Assembly (NCBI GenBank): GCA_024689365.1
Contig: JAILDQ010000048.1
Coordinates: forward strand, 1 to 32,135
Length of the DNA: 32,135 nucleotides
DNA from: Treponema sp.
GTDB taxonomy: Bacteria > Spirochaetota > Spirochaetia > Treponematales > Treponemataceae
Reading direction: 5' to 3'
Shown here: in pieces, positions 21,251 to 29,686 of the stretch
Layout of the letters: the number at the start of each line of letters is the position of its first letter
Numbering within the stretch: the first letter of the stretch is position 1
Notes under the pieces: generated by a model
The model's database searches: none
What the model was told of the DNA's origin: nothing
Seen by the model: the letters and a program-made list of their open reading frames with translations, nothing else
Made by a program: the position numbers and the translations under genes

Positions 21251-22525
21251 ATGAATTTTCCGCGAGTGTTTTTAAAAAGAAACGAAGAAAAAGAAATTAA
21301 GGGCGGCTTTTTGTGGGCTTTTGACAATGAGCTTGGCCGCGTAAAATATTTTGAAGGAAACGAATGGAGGGAATGCCAGTTTGTTCCCAAGGAAGAAGGC
21401 GCTGACTTTCCCGTAAAAGACGGCGAGCTTGTTGAGCTTTACACCAATGGCGGAGCCTTCTTGGCCAGCGGAATCTTCAACCGTTCGTCAAAAATAACCG
21501 TCCGTCTTTTGGGACCGGAAAAGGCCGACCGCATTGACGCTGACAAAAGCGCTTTTATCTACAAAAAAATATTCGACGCTTGGAACCTTCGCAAAATGCA
21601 TTTTGACCAAGGCGATTCTTTCCGCTTGCTTTTTGGCGAAGCTGATTTTTTGCCGGGCTTCATTTGCGAGCGCTATGTTGCGGAAGGCTGCAAGCCTTAT
21701 TTGCTAGTTCAATTTTTGTCCTTGTCTTGCGAAGTTTTCAGGAAGGAAATAATTTCCGCGCTTGAAAAAATCGCCGAGCCCTTTGCCATTTACGAAAGAA
21801 GCGACGCTGACGTTCGCCTTAAGGAAGGCCTGGACTTGAAGAGCGGCTGGATAAAAAAGCCCAAGGGCTCCGACTCTTCGACAATCACAATCGTTGAAAA
21901 TTCCGTTCGCATTCAAGTTGACTTGGCGAAGGGTCAGAAAACCGGTTATTTCTTGGACCAAAAATTCAACAGAAAGGAAATCTGGAAATATTGCCGCGGA
22001 AAAAATGTCTTTGACGCCTTTAGCCATACGGGAGCCTTTGGCCTTAACGCCTTTATGGCTGGAGCCAAGAGCGTTTTGTGCGCCGACATTTCGCAGGACG
22101 CGGTAGACCTTATAAACACGAACATTGGCTTGAACGGCGCGGAAAAAATCATGTCGTCGGTTTGCGCTGACGTTTTTGATTTGTTGAAGCAATATGAATC
22201 GGAAGGAAAGAAGTTCGACGTAATAATTCTTGATCCGCCGGCCTTTACAAAATCAGCGAAGATGATAAAGAAGGCTTACAGCGGCTACAAGGAAATAAAC
22301 CTTAGGGCCTTGCGAATATTGAATCAGGGCGGAATCTTAATCACTTGCTCTTGCTCGCACTTTTTTGACGAAAGCAATTTTTATTCAATGCTTACCGCGG
22401 CGGCGGCCGACAGCCACAGGCGCGTCCAGATTTTGCAAAAGAGGGGAGCCGCTCCGGACCATCCGCTTTTGCTCGGCTATCCAAAAAGCGAATACCTAAA
22501 ATGCGCGATTTGCAAGGTTCAATAA
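21251..22525 (+). CDS. class I SAM-dependent rRNA methyltransferase, RlmI/COG1092 family
   Basis: 424 residues from ATG 21251; the open frame extends 33 codons upstream into the previous gene without family similarity. An N-terminal PUA-like RNA-binding domain spans about 1-80. A linking domain precedes the methyltransferase, which carries KTGYFLDQKFNR (230-241), the SAM-binding motif FDAFSHTGAFGLNAF (254-268), the catalytic DPPAF (328-332) and a CSCSHFF block (366-372). These are the hallmarks of RlmI-type m5C methyltransferases of 23S rRNA (C1962 in E. coli). The exact target here is inferred. It ends right before the GTG of miaA with no gap, so the two RNA-modification genes form one transcript. 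Confidence 0.9.
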   Translation: MNFPRVFLKRNEEKEIKGGFLWAFDNELGRVKYFEGNEWRECQFVPKEEGADFPVKDGELVELYTNGGAFLASGIFNRSSKITVRLLGPEKADRIDADKSAFIYKKIFDAWNLRKMHFDQGDSFRLLFGEADFLPGFICERYVAEGCKPYLLVQFLSLSCEVFRKEIISALEKIAEPFAIYERSDADVRLKEGLDLKSGWIKKPKGSDSSTITIVENSVRIQVDLAKGQKTGYFLDQKFNRKEIWKYCRGKNVFDAFSHTGAFGLNAFMAGAKSVLCADISQDAVDLINTNIGLNGAEKIMSSVCADVFDLLKQYESEGKKFDVIILDPPAFTKSAKMIKKAYSGYKEINLRALRILNQGGILITCSCSHFFDESNFYSMLTAAAADSHRRVQILQKRGAAPDHPLLLGYPKSEYLKCAICKVQ

Positions 22526-23497
22526 GTGGAAGATCAAGCCGCCTATAATTGCGTAGTTCTCTTGGGGCCGACTGCCGTTGGAAAAACGGCCATTGGCGTT
22601 AGAATTGCGAAAGCCTTGAATTCAGAAATAATTTCCGCGGACAGCAGGCAAGTCTACAAGGGCTTGGACATTGGAAGCGGAAAGGACTTGGCCGACTACA
22701 CCTTGGACGGAGAAGCGATTCCGTATCATTTGATTGACGTTTCAGATTTGAGCCAAGAGTATTCCGTTTTTTTGTACCAACAAGATTTTTACAAATGTTT
22801 TTCACAGTTGCGCTCGCGCTCGATAATTCCTGTAGTTGTTGGCGGAAGCGGAATGTACGTTGACGCCGTCGTGCGCGGTTACGATTTGGTTCCTGTTCCA
22901 AGAAACGAAAAATTGCGGGCTGAGCTTGAAAAAAAGTCTTTGGAAGAATTGGGAAAAATTCTTTTGGACTTAAAGGGCGGCTCGATTCATGTGCCAAGAG
23001 ATTTGGAAGAGCGCGAGCGCGTTGTAAAAGCGATAGAAATAGAAACTTTTATTCAAGGCCCTGAATGCGAGTCATTTAAAAAATCCCTTGCCCCCAGGCC
23101 TCAAATAAAGCCTTTGATTTTAGGAACTAGTTTGCCGAGAGCCGATTTAAGGGCGAACATCGCGCGCCGTTTGGATGAAAGGCTTGATTCGGGCATGATT
23201 GAGGAAGTTCAGGGCTTGCATGACGCAGGCGCTTCTTGGGAGCGTTTGGAAAAGCTGGGCCTTGAATACCGTTTTGTCTCCCAGTTTTTGCAAGGAAAAT
23301 ATTCCAGCCAAAAAGAAATGCGAGACCTCTTATGCACGGCGATTTGTCAATTCGCTAAGCGCCAGGAAACTTGGTTCAGGGGAATGGAAAAAAAAGGCGT
23401 GAAGATAAATTGGATTTCGCCCGAAGGCGGAATCGAAGAAAGGTTTTTGGCCGCGACGAAAATCATCGCGGCCGCGGGTATTGAAATCAAGCGCTGA
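22526..23497 (+). CDS. miaA: tRNA dimethylallyltransferase MiaA
   Basis: 323 residues from a GTG directly after the preceding stop; AAGG is about eight bases upstream. Motifs are the P-loop GPTAVGKT (14-21), DSRQVYKGLDIGSGK (39-53), GGSGMY (106-111) and the C-terminal QFAKRQETWFRG. The enzyme transfers a dimethylallyl group to A37 of tRNAs that read U-starting codons. The region after the second motif reads GSGKDLADYTLDGEAIPYHL, a form I associate with the Bacteroidetes-type enzyme rather than the GTAKP form of E. coli. That affinity is from memory and suggests a distinct MiaA subfamily in this lineage. Its stop overlaps the convergent 72-aa gene by 11 bases. Confidence 0.94.
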   Translation: MEDQAAYNCVVLLGPTAVGKTAIGVRIAKALNSEIISADSRQVYKGLDIGSGKDLADYTLDGEAIPYHLIDVSDLSQEYSVFLYQQDFYKCFSQLRSRSIIPVVVGGSGMYVDAVVRGYDLVPVPRNEKLRAELEKKSLEELGKILLDLKGGSIHVPRDLEERERVVKAIEIETFIQGPECESFKKSLAPRPQIKPLILGTSLPRADLRANIARRLDERLDSGMIEEVQGLHDAGASWERLEKLGLEYRFVSQFLQGKYSSQKEMRDLLCTAICQFAKRQETWFRGMEKKGVKINWISPEGGIEERFLAATKIIAAAGIEIKR

Positions 23498-23705
23498 TGG
23501 CTTCGGCCACAGACTCGTCCACTTTTGTCAAATAGCCAGTTCTTACACAGCTTTCAAAAAGCGACTTGCTAATGTAGTCCGTCTTAACTTCATTGTATCC
23601 GTCTTGGTCGCGGACAATGCGAACAACGTATCCGTCTTCAACTTCGCGAACTATTGTCATGTAGTCGTTTGCGTTTCCAATGCTTTTCAATGTATAGGTT
23701 CCCAT
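23487..23705 (-). CDS. small conserved-looking hypothetical protein (72 aa)
   Basis: The frame is open to 23768, but ATG 23703-23705 has a perfect AGGAGG Shine-Dalgarno seven bases upstream (23712-23717) and starts MGTYTLKSIGNANDYMTIVR. The upstream 21 codons cover the AT-rich promoter region. The protein is soluble, about half charged or polar, and has two beta-like stretches (YMTIVREVEDGYVVRIVRD) followed by a helix and one cysteine. I do not recognise it. It is a monocistronic gene, convergent with miaA and divergent from tatD. The strong ribosome-binding site suggests good expression. Confidence 0.72.
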   Translation of the reverse strand: MGTYTLKSIGNANDYMTIVREVEDGYVVRIVRDQDGYNEVKTDYISKSLFESCVRTGYLTKVDESVAEAISA

Positions 23706-23721
23706 AAAATTCCTCCTATCA

Positions 23722-23751
23722 ATTTTAAATAAAAGCAAAATCAACTTGCAA
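23722..23751 (-). promoter_or_regulatory. candidate promoter of the 72-aa gene
   Basis: On the minus strand TTGCAA (23751-23746) is followed after 18 bases by TAAAAT (23727-23722). The -35 hexamer is part of the inverted repeat at 23745-23759 and is the same DNA as the tatD -35. Predicted start is near 23715, close to the Shine-Dalgarno. Confidence 0.35.
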
Positions 23752-23759
23752 ATTGCAAG
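23745..23759. repeat. 15-bp inverted repeat between tatD and the 72-aa gene (possible operator)
   Basis: CTTGCAAATTGCAAG is symmetric on both sides of the central base (half-site CTTGCAA). It covers the predicted -35 elements of both divergent promoters, so a regulator bound here could control both genes. No matching regulator is encoded nearby. Confidence 0.55.
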
Positions 23760-23774
23760 CGCTAACATTATAAT
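23746..23774 (+). promoter_or_regulatory. promoter of tatD, predicted leaderless start
   Basis: TTGCAA (23746-23751), a 17-base spacer and a perfect TATAAT (23769-23774) make a strong sigma-70-type promoter. The -10 ends eight bases before the ATG at 23783, so the mRNA should begin within about three bases of it. The GGAG just before the ATG is too close to work as a Shine-Dalgarno. Confidence 0.68.
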
Positions 23775-23782
23775 TGTCGGAG

Positions 23783-24592
23783 ATGGACAAAAATAGTTTA
23801 GCCCTTTTTTGCGACGCGCACTTTCATTTGTTGCCTTCGGAAGAAGCCCTAAAAGGAATGAATTTCTCTATTGGAAAGGCTTGCTCGGCCGCCCATTCCG
23901 CAAAGGAGTTTTTGGCGCAAGAAAAGCGCGTCCTTGAAATCAACCAAAATTTAAAGGAAAGCGGCGGCTTTTTGATTCAATCCTTTGGCCTTCATCCGCA
24001 AGAGCCCCTTTTGGAAAATCTTGATTTTTTGGAAGGGCTTTTAAAAGAAAGGCGGATTCAGGCGGTGGGCGAGTGCGGCCTTGATTTTTTTACAAAAGAT
24101 TTTTTGGCAAACAAAGAAGCTCAGGACAAGGCCTTTGACGCGCAAATTGAATTGGCCGCGCGCTTCAAGATTCCGGCTTTGATTCACGCAAGAAAAGCCA
24201 TGCAAGAAATTTTTGAGAGGGCGCAAAAACTAAAGGAGCTGCCTTCCGTTATTTTCCATTCCTTTGCGGGAAGCCCAATGGACGCGCTTTCGCTTTTAAA
24301 TAAAGGAATCAACGCTTATTTTTCTTTTGGAAAGCCCTTGATGAACGGCAACAAAAAGGCGATTTCTTGCGTCCGTTCTTTGCCGATGGACCGCTTGCTC
24401 TTTGAAACTGACGCGCCCTACCAAAGCCTAAAGGGCGAGGTGGCCACAAGTCCAAACGAAATCGCGGACGTTTGCCAAACGGCTTTTGAGATAAGAAATT
24501 CAGGCCTTCAGTTTGAGGCGCGGCCGTCCTTCGCGTCTTTTTCCGCCGCAATCGAAGAAAATTTTAGCCGCGCCTATTGCCTGAAAGTCTAA
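23783..24592 (+). CDS. TatD-family metal-dependent hydrolase
   Basis: 269 residues from ATG 23783; a TTG nine bases upstream overlaps the -10 element and is rejected. The TIM-barrel metal-site residues of the family are all present: H13 and H15 in DAHFHL, E97 in GECGLD, H135 in LIHARK, H159 in FHSF and D210 in ETDAP. FGLHPQ (68-73) is also typical. TatD proteins are Mg2+-dependent DNases (3'-5' exonuclease, implicated in DNA repair or RNA turnover), soluble in the cytoplasm. It is transcribed alone from its own promoter. Its stop directly abuts the stop of the convergent Hpt gene, with no terminator visible. The family call is firm; the biological substrate is not known. Confidence 0.92.
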   Translation: MDKNSLALFCDAHFHLLPSEEALKGMNFSIGKACSAAHSAKEFLAQEKRVLEINQNLKESGGFLIQSFGLHPQEPLLENLDFLEGLLKERRIQAVGECGLDFFTKDFLANKEAQDKAFDAQIELAARFKIPALIHARKAMQEIFERAQKLKELPSVIFHSFAGSPMDALSLLNKGINAYFSFGKPLMNGNKKAISCVRSLPMDRLLFETDAPYQSLKGEVATSPNEIADVCQTAFEIRNSGLQFEARPSFASFSAAIEENFSRAYCLKV

Positions 24593-24958
24593 TTATAAAA
24601 GCCTTGCTTTTTCAACTTCCAAAAGGCATTTTTTGTAGTCCGCGGCAAAGTCATTTACAAGGCTTTCCAGCTCTTCAAGGCTTTTTTCGGCGGCGGAAGG
24701 AGAAATCTTTCCCCTAAAAAGGTCTTCCAAAAACTGGGCCTTGTCTCCTATTTTTTTAGCGCCGATTTGGTATGAGGCGCCCTTTGTTTTGTGGATTATT
24801 TTTGCCGCGGCCTCAAATTCTTTTTTTTGCAAAAGTTTTTTTAAGGCCTCGGGATCAAATTTGTTTTCCTCAAGGTATGTGTCCAGCAAGATTTTGTAGA
24901 GCTCTTTGTCTCCGCTTACAAGCTCCAGTCCTTCTTGAATGTTCAATATTTCTTCCAT
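24593..24958 (-). CDS. histidine phosphotransfer (Hpt) domain protein
   Basis: 121 residues, a stand-alone Hpt four-helix bundle. The phosphoacceptor H56 lies in IIHKTKGASYQIGA (54-67), with K59 and G60 in the canonical HxxKG positions. Such proteins relay a phosphoryl group between a hybrid kinase receiver and a response-regulator receiver in the cytoplasm. No sensor kinase or response regulator is encoded in this window, so the partners are elsewhere. The ATG at 24956-24958 has no Shine-Dalgarno, and a TATAAT ends seven bases upstream, suggesting a leaderless mRNA. It is divergent from lepB across 48 bases and convergent with tatD. Confidence 0.9.
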   Translation of the reverse strand: MEEILNIQEGLELVSGDKELYKILLDTYLEENKFDPEALKKLLQKKEFEAAAKIIHKTKGASYQIGAKKIGDKAQFLEDLFRGKISPSAAEKSLEELESLVNDFAADYKKCLLEVEKARLL

Positions 24959-24965
24959 AAATAAA

Positions 24966-24994
24966 ATTATAGACTGAAATATGTTTTTTTGCTA
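24966..24994 (-). promoter_or_regulatory. promoter of the Hpt gene, predicted leaderless start
   Basis: On the minus strand a perfect TATAAT (24971-24966) ends seven bases before the ATG. A weak TAGCAA (24994-24989) lies 17 bases upstream. It interleaves with the lepB promoter on the other strand, so the two may compete. Confidence 0.45.
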
Positions 24995-24998
24995 TAGT
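24970..24998 (+). promoter_or_regulatory. promoter of lepB, predicted leaderless start
   Basis: TAGACT (24970-24975), 17 bases, then TATAGT (24993-24998), which ends eight bases before the ATG at 25007. No Shine-Dalgarno precedes the ATG. Confidence 0.48.
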
Positions 24999-25006
24999 CA
25001 TTCAAT

Positions 25007-26758
25007 ATGAAGATTTTAAAAACGCTTTTTTTGCTTGACGCGATTTTCGCCGCGCTTTTTTCTTTGGCGAACATATGCTTTTCGCTTGACGCGGCGGCCT
25101 TGGCTTTTCCCGTGGCGCTTCTTTTTAACGCGATTCTTTTTCATCAAATATATTTTGGCCTTTTAAAAAATCCCGGCCGCGAAAATTTCAACGCGGTGAA
25201 AAAACTGTTGCAATACCAGCCTTTCGCGCACTTGGTTGTTTTCATCTTGCGCCGCGCAGGAGAGAACGAAAGCTCTTTTGCCCTTGACCTTTTTTCGGTT
25301 CTTTTTTGGCTTTTCGCTTTTGCCTTTTCATTCGCGGCCTTGCGCTTTATTTCTGAAAAGAGCCTTTTGAAAATCAATCCTGAATGGGCGCTCTTTTGCA
25401 AGGCAAAAAAGAGGCGCGGCGTTTCTTGGCTTGTCTTTGAAATCTTGGATTGGGCCGACGCTCTTGTTCAAGCCGTTTTTATGGTTTTGCTCTTCCAAAT
25501 TTTCTTTTTTCAATTTTACAAGATTCCGTCGGAATCAATGGTATCGGAGCTTTTGATAAAAGACCGTTTGATGGTTTCTAAAATCACAAGCGGGCCCAAA
25601 TTCCCTTTGACTAAAGTGGGCCTCCCGAAGTTGAAAAAATACAAGAGGGGAGACATCGTGGTTTTTAGAAATCCCCATTATTCAAGCGGAAGAAAGGACG
25701 AGGTGAAGTCTGTCGTTTCTGAATTGGTTTACATGCTCACTTTTACCACAGTCAACCTGAATGTTGACGAAAGGGGCCAAGTAAAGGCCGACCCCCTTGT
25801 AAAGCGCTTGGTGGGCCTTCCAGGCGAGCAGCTTATGATGCTGAACGGCGTCCTCTATTCTCGGACAAAAGATTCTCCGACTTTCAAGCCAATAAAAGAA
25901 GACTCAAAATGGGCCAACTACAACTTGAACGAAAAGAGCCCGCAAATAAAAAGCATGATTCAAGAATTTCCGATTAGCCAAGAGGGCTATGAAGAAATGC
26001 TCGCCTTTGAAAAGGAAAGGGATTCCCTTGACGTTGAGGCGGCAAAAAAAGAATGCCGCCGCCTGGCCAACGAATTTTCAAGCCTTTTCGGCCACTCAAA
26101 TTTGGGGCAGGCAAAAAAGGACTTCTTGTCTGAGAACGAGCTTTTTGAATACAACGCGCTCCGCGAAAACTACACCTTGACCACAAAAATTCTTTCGGGC
26201 GCGAAGGAAGGCTCCAAATGGTTTAACGCCTTTATGACCGATTGGATTGAAGAAAGCCAAAAGAGCCTAAAAGACGGCCTTTACGGAGGCGACCTTTATT
26301 CAGACTCGAACTTTAGGCTCAACTTGATGATTAAGCTTTGCGTCGGAAACTTTGTTCTAAGAAACAGCCAGTTGATTTCTAGCGGCGTGTCGTATTCAGA
26401 CTTGAACAAGGATTCAAAAATAAACGAGCTTTGGGACAGGGCTCAGACGCTTCAAAATTACGTGAACTTTTTGGACAGGCGCAATATGCCGGTTTTTCCA
26501 GCGAACAAGGCTGACGGCTCTCCAAGCTACATACCAGACGGCTCTTACTTTATGATGGGCGACAACCGCTTCAATTCCTTGGACATGAGGCACAGCTATG
26601 ACGAAGTTCTAAAGCCAATTTCTTCTATCGATAATTATTCGCTTTATTACTACACGAACATGGCGCCCCAATATGTCAGCGGCCAAAAGATTTTGGGCAC
26701 AACCGAATTCCGTTTTTGGCCAAAAGGAAGAATCGGCTTTTTGCGTTCCAAAGATTGA
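25007..26758 (+). CDS. lepB: signal peptidase I with unusually large size and insertion
   Basis: 583 residues, far longer than E. coli LepB (324). Hydrophobic helices are at about 5-25, 30-52, 93-115 and 150-170. The catalytic serine S177 lies in IPSESM and the general-base lysine K266 in VKRLVGLPGE. The GDNRFNSLDMR box E is at 518-528. All catalytic elements are present, so it should be an active membrane serine protease that removes signal peptides on the outer face of the inner membrane. Between box D and box E there are about 250 residues, against about 127 in E. coli; the extra part (about 290-505) is hydrophilic and helical. The ATG lacks a Shine-Dalgarno. secA lies 126 bases downstream, after a probable terminator. 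Confidence 0.93.
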   Translation: MKILKTLFLLDAIFAALFSLANICFSLDAAALAFPVALLFNAILFHQIYFGLLKNPGRENFNAVKKLLQYQPFAHLVVFILRRAGENESSFALDLFSVLFWLFAFAFSFAALRFISEKSLLKINPEWALFCKAKKRRGVSWLVFEILDWADALVQAVFMVLLFQIFFFQFYKIPSESMVSELLIKDRLMVSKITSGPKFPLTKVGLPKLKKYKRGDIVVFRNPHYSSGRKDEVKSVVSELVYMLTFTTVNLNVDERGQVKADPLVKRLVGLPGEQLMMLNGVLYSRTKDSPTFKPIKEDSKWANYNLNEKSPQIKSMIQEFPISQEGYEEMLAFEKERDSLDVEAAKKECRRLANEFSSLFGHSNLGQAKKDFLSENELFEYNALRENYTLTTKILSGAKEGSKWFNAFMTDWIEESQKSLKDGLYGGDLYSDSNFRLNLMIKLCVGNFVLRNSQLISSGVSYSDLNKDSKINELWDRAQTLQNYVNFLDRRNMPVFPANKADGSPSYIPDGSYFMMGDNRFNSLDMRHSYDEVLKPISSIDNYSLYYYTNMAPQYVSGQKILGTTEFRFWPKGRIGFLRSKD

Positions 26759-26803
26759 AAAATCGCTTTAAAAGTCTTTTTGTTTGATTTTTGTTTCTTG
26801 CAG

Positions 26804-26836
26804 AGGGCTGGCTGATTTTGGACAGTCCCTTTTTTT
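26804..26836 (+). terminator. probable intrinsic terminator after lepB
   Basis: AGGGCTG (26804-26810) pairs with CAG-T-CCCT (26823-26830) with a one-base bulge, followed by a T-run to 26836. It separates lepB from the secA promoter, which begins eleven bases further on. Confidence 0.5.
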
Positions 26837-26846
26837 CTTTCTTATA

Positions 26847-26875
26847 TTGAAATAAATTGCGCGTTTCGTTATAAT
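26847..26875 (+). promoter_or_regulatory. promoter of secA, predicted leaderless start
   Basis: TTGAAA (26847-26852), a 17-base spacer and a perfect TATAAT (26870-26875) give the best sigma-70 match in the window. The -10 ends nine bases before the ATG at 26885, so the 5' leader should be only 0-3 bases. No Shine-Dalgarno is present. Confidence 0.72.
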
Positions 26876-26884
26876 AATCTAATT

Positions 26885-29686
26885 ATGATAGTAGATAAAA
26901 TTTTAACCGCGATTTTCGGTTCAGCCAATGACCGCGAAGTAAAAAAACTAAGGCCGATTGTGGCCCAAATCAACGCCCGTGAAGAATGGGCGGCCTCACT
27001 TAAAGACGAAGACTTTGCAAAGCAAACAAAAATATTCAAGGAAGCCCTTGCAAGCGGAAAAACGCTCGACGACATTTTGGTCGACGCTTTTGCCTTGGCC
27101 CGCGAAGCCGCCAAGCGCGTTTTGGGCGAGCGTCCCTACGACGTTCAGCTTATGGGAGCCTTGGTCCTTCATTCCGGAAGAATCACTGAAATGAAAACCG
27201 GCGAAGGAAAAACCTTGATGTGCGTCGCGGCGGTTTACCTTAACTCTCTTAGCGGAAAGGGCGTTCACATCGTAACTGTAAACGACTACCTTGCCGAACG
27301 CGACGCCGCTTGGATGCGTCCTGTTTACGGCTTGTTGGGACAAACTGTTGGAACCATTCTTTCAAACATGGACAACGACGCCCGCCGCGCGGCTTACGCT
27401 TGCGACATCACTTACGGAACCAACAATGAATTTGGCTTTGACTACTTGCGCGACAATATGTGCGTTGAGCTTGAGACAAAAGTTCAGCGCGGCTTTAACT
27501 TTTGCGTAGTCGACGAAATCGACTCAATCTTGATTGACGAAGCCAGAACTCCTCTTATCATCAGCGGAGCGGGCGAGGACGACACCTACAAGTATCACGA
27601 GGTTGACAAGTACATCGGCGAACTTACGGAAGTGGCCAAAGACCCCAAGACTGACGATTACCCAGACGAAGTTCAAATGACTCCGGAAGAAAGGGCCGCC
27701 TTGCAGGGCGACTACAAGCTTGACGAAAAGTCAAAGCATGTTTCCTTTACCGACAAGGGCATGAACCATATTGACGCGATTTTGCATCAGCACAATTTGA
27801 TTCCGGCGGGAACTACAGTTTTTGACTCTGAGAATTTTGAGTTCATCCATTATTTTACGCAAGCCCTTCGCGCCCACAAACTCTATCATCCTGAAGTCGA
27901 TTACTTGGTAAAAGACGGACAGGTTCAAATCGTAGACGAATTCACCGGCCGCGTTTTGGAAGGAAGACGCTACGGAGACGGCTTGCACCAAGCCATTGAG
28001 GCCAAAGAGCATCTTAAGATTGCCCAGCGAAACCGCACTATGGCCACAATCACATTCCAGAACTTTTTTAGAATGTACACAAAGCTTTCGGGAATGACCG
28101 GAACCGCGGCCACCGAAGCGATAGAGTTCAACAAGATTTACAAGCTTGACGTTGTTGCGATTCCCACAAACAAGCCAGTCGCCAGAAAAGACGAAAACGA
28201 CGAGGTTTATTTGAACGAAAGCGACAAGTGGGAGGCCATGTGCAAGGAAATCCAAGAGGCGCACAACAAGGGCCAGCCTGTTTTGGTCGGAACGATTTCT
28301 GTAGAAAAGTCTGAGCGCCTCAGCGCCCTTCTTATGAAAAAGGGAATTCGCCACGAGGTTTTGAACGCGAAGAACCACGCGCGCGAAGCCACAATCATCG
28401 CCGAAGCCGGAGCCAAGGGAGCGGTTACAATCGCCACCAACATGGCCGGCCGCGGAACCGACATCAAGCTTGGCGGAAACCCTGAGATGCGCGCCAGAAA
28501 AAGAGCCGGAACCCAGGCAAGCAAGGAGCAATACGAAGAGGCTCTTGCAATTGAAAAAGAACAATGGAAAAAAGACTACGAGGAAGTCAAAAGCCTCGGA
28601 GGCCTTTATGTAATCGGCTCAGAGCGCCATGAAAGCCGCCGCATCGACAACCAGTTGCGCGGACGTTCAGGCCGCCAAGGAGACCCTGGCCGCTCTAAGT
28701 TCTACATCTCAATGGACGACGACTTGATGCGTTTGTTCGGCGGCGAGCGAATGAAGAGCATTATGACCAGAATCGGAATGGAGCCCGGCGAGCCGATTGA
28801 CCATCCGATGCTTAATAAAGGAATTGAGCGCGCCCAGCGAAAAGTGGAAGAGCGCAACTTTGAAATCCGAAAGCACTTGCTTGACTACGACGACGTTCTT
28901 AACGAGCAGCGTTCTGTAGTTTACGAGCAGCGCGACGCGATTTTGTCTGACAATAATTTGAGCGAGCGCGTCTTTAACAACGCCAAGGATTTCTTGACGG
29001 ACTTGTTCGGCCAGTACGGAAGAAAGGGCAACGAAAAGGAAATCGGCGAGCAGGTTAAAAACGTCTTTGGCTTGCAGCTTCCGCCCGAGCGCCTTAACAT
29101 TGAGTCTATTGAAAGCGAGCTTCAAAACGACATAACTCAAAAACAAACTCTTGTCGGAAAAGAAAACTTGAACATGTTCATCCGTTACTTGTACGTTCAG
29201 GTAATCGATAAAAAATGGCTTGACCAATTGGAATTCCTTGAGGCCTTGAGAGAGGCGGTAAGCCTTAGAAGCTACGGCAGCAAGAATCCTTTGACTGAAT
29301 ACAAGATTGACGGCTTCAATCAATTCTACGACACGCTTGACTCTATCAGGCAAACGATAATTTCACGCTTGTTCAAGGCTAGAATTCAGTTGTCCCCCGA
29401 GGCCTTGGCCGAACGCCAGCGCCAGCAGGAAATGGCGAGAATGAACAACTTGAACGCCCGCCACGATGAAACTGGCCAGAACTTTGGCGGTCAAGAGCCT
29501 GCCGCTCGTCCCAGCTCTTTTGACGGAGACGCGGCAAGAAGACAGGCGGCCAACGGCGCCATGCAAAAAAGCAGACAGGGCGCTTCCGTGACTGTTAGAA
29601 GAACGATTCCCAAAGTGGGCCGAAACGATCCTTGCCCTTGCGGAAGCGGAAAAAAGTATAAGAACTGCCATGGAAGGAATGAATAG
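26885..29686 (+). CDS. secA: preprotein translocase ATPase SecA
   Basis: 933 residues. Walker A is GEGKT (106-110) in the MKTGEGKT context; [16 protein letters not shown] (209-224) holds the Walker B and joint region. The helicase second domain contains [14 protein letters not shown] and the [11 protein letters not shown] block. The C-terminal zinc-binding tail has C917, C919, C928 and H929, the SEC-C motif that contacts SecB or ribosomes. SecA drives unfolded preproteins through SecYEG at the inner membrane. All motifs of an active motor are intact. The ATG at 26885 follows a strong promoter with no leader. The last 17 bases overlap the next lipoprotein gene. Confidence 0.98.
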   Translation: MIVDKILTAIFGSANDREVKKLRPIVAQINAREEWAASLKDEDFAKQTKIFKEALASGKTLDDILVDAFALAREAAKRVLGERPYDVQLMGALVLHSGRITEMKTGEGKTLMCVAAVYLNSLSGKGVHIVTVNDYLAERDAAWMRPVYGLLGQTVGTILSNMDNDARRAAYACDITYGTNNEFGFDYLRDNMCVELETKVQRGFNFCVVDEIDSILIDEARTPLIISGAGEDDTYKYHEVDKYIGELTEVAKDPKTDDYPDEVQMTPEERAALQGDYKLDEKSKHVSFTDKGMNHIDAILHQHNLIPAGTTVFDSENFEFIHYFTQALRAHKLYHPEVDYLVKDGQVQIVDEFTGRVLEGRRYGDGLHQAIEAKEHLKIAQRNRTMATITFQNFFRMYTKLSGMTGTAATEAIEFNKIYKLDVVAIPTNKPVARKDENDEVYLNESDKWEAMCKEIQEAHNKGQPVLVGTISVEKSERLSALLMKKGIRHEVLNAKNHAREATIIAEAGAKGAVTIATNMAGRGTDIKLGGNPEMRARKRAGTQASKEQYEEALAIEKEQWKKDYEEVKSLGGLYVIGSERHESRRIDNQLRGRSGRQGDPGRSKFYISMDDDLMRLFGGERMKSIMTRIGMEPGEPIDHPMLNKGIERAQRKVEERNFEIRKHLLDYDDVLNEQRSVVYEQRDAILSDNNLSERVFNNAKDFLTDLFGQYGRKGNEKEIGEQVKNVFGLQLPPERLNIESIESELQNDITQKQTLVGKENLNMFIRYLYVQVIDKKWLDQLEFLEALREAVSLRSYGSKNPLTEYKIDGFNQFYDTLDSIRQTIISRLFKARIQLSPEALAERQRQQEMARMNNLNARHDETGQNFGGQEPAARPSSFDGDAARRQAANGAMQKSRQGASVTVRRTIPKVGRNDPCPCGSGKKYKNCHGRNE

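Noticed and set aside
27731-28564. 277-codon minus-strand frame inside secA
   Set aside because: Antisense shadow of a strongly conserved gene. No motif or start signal.
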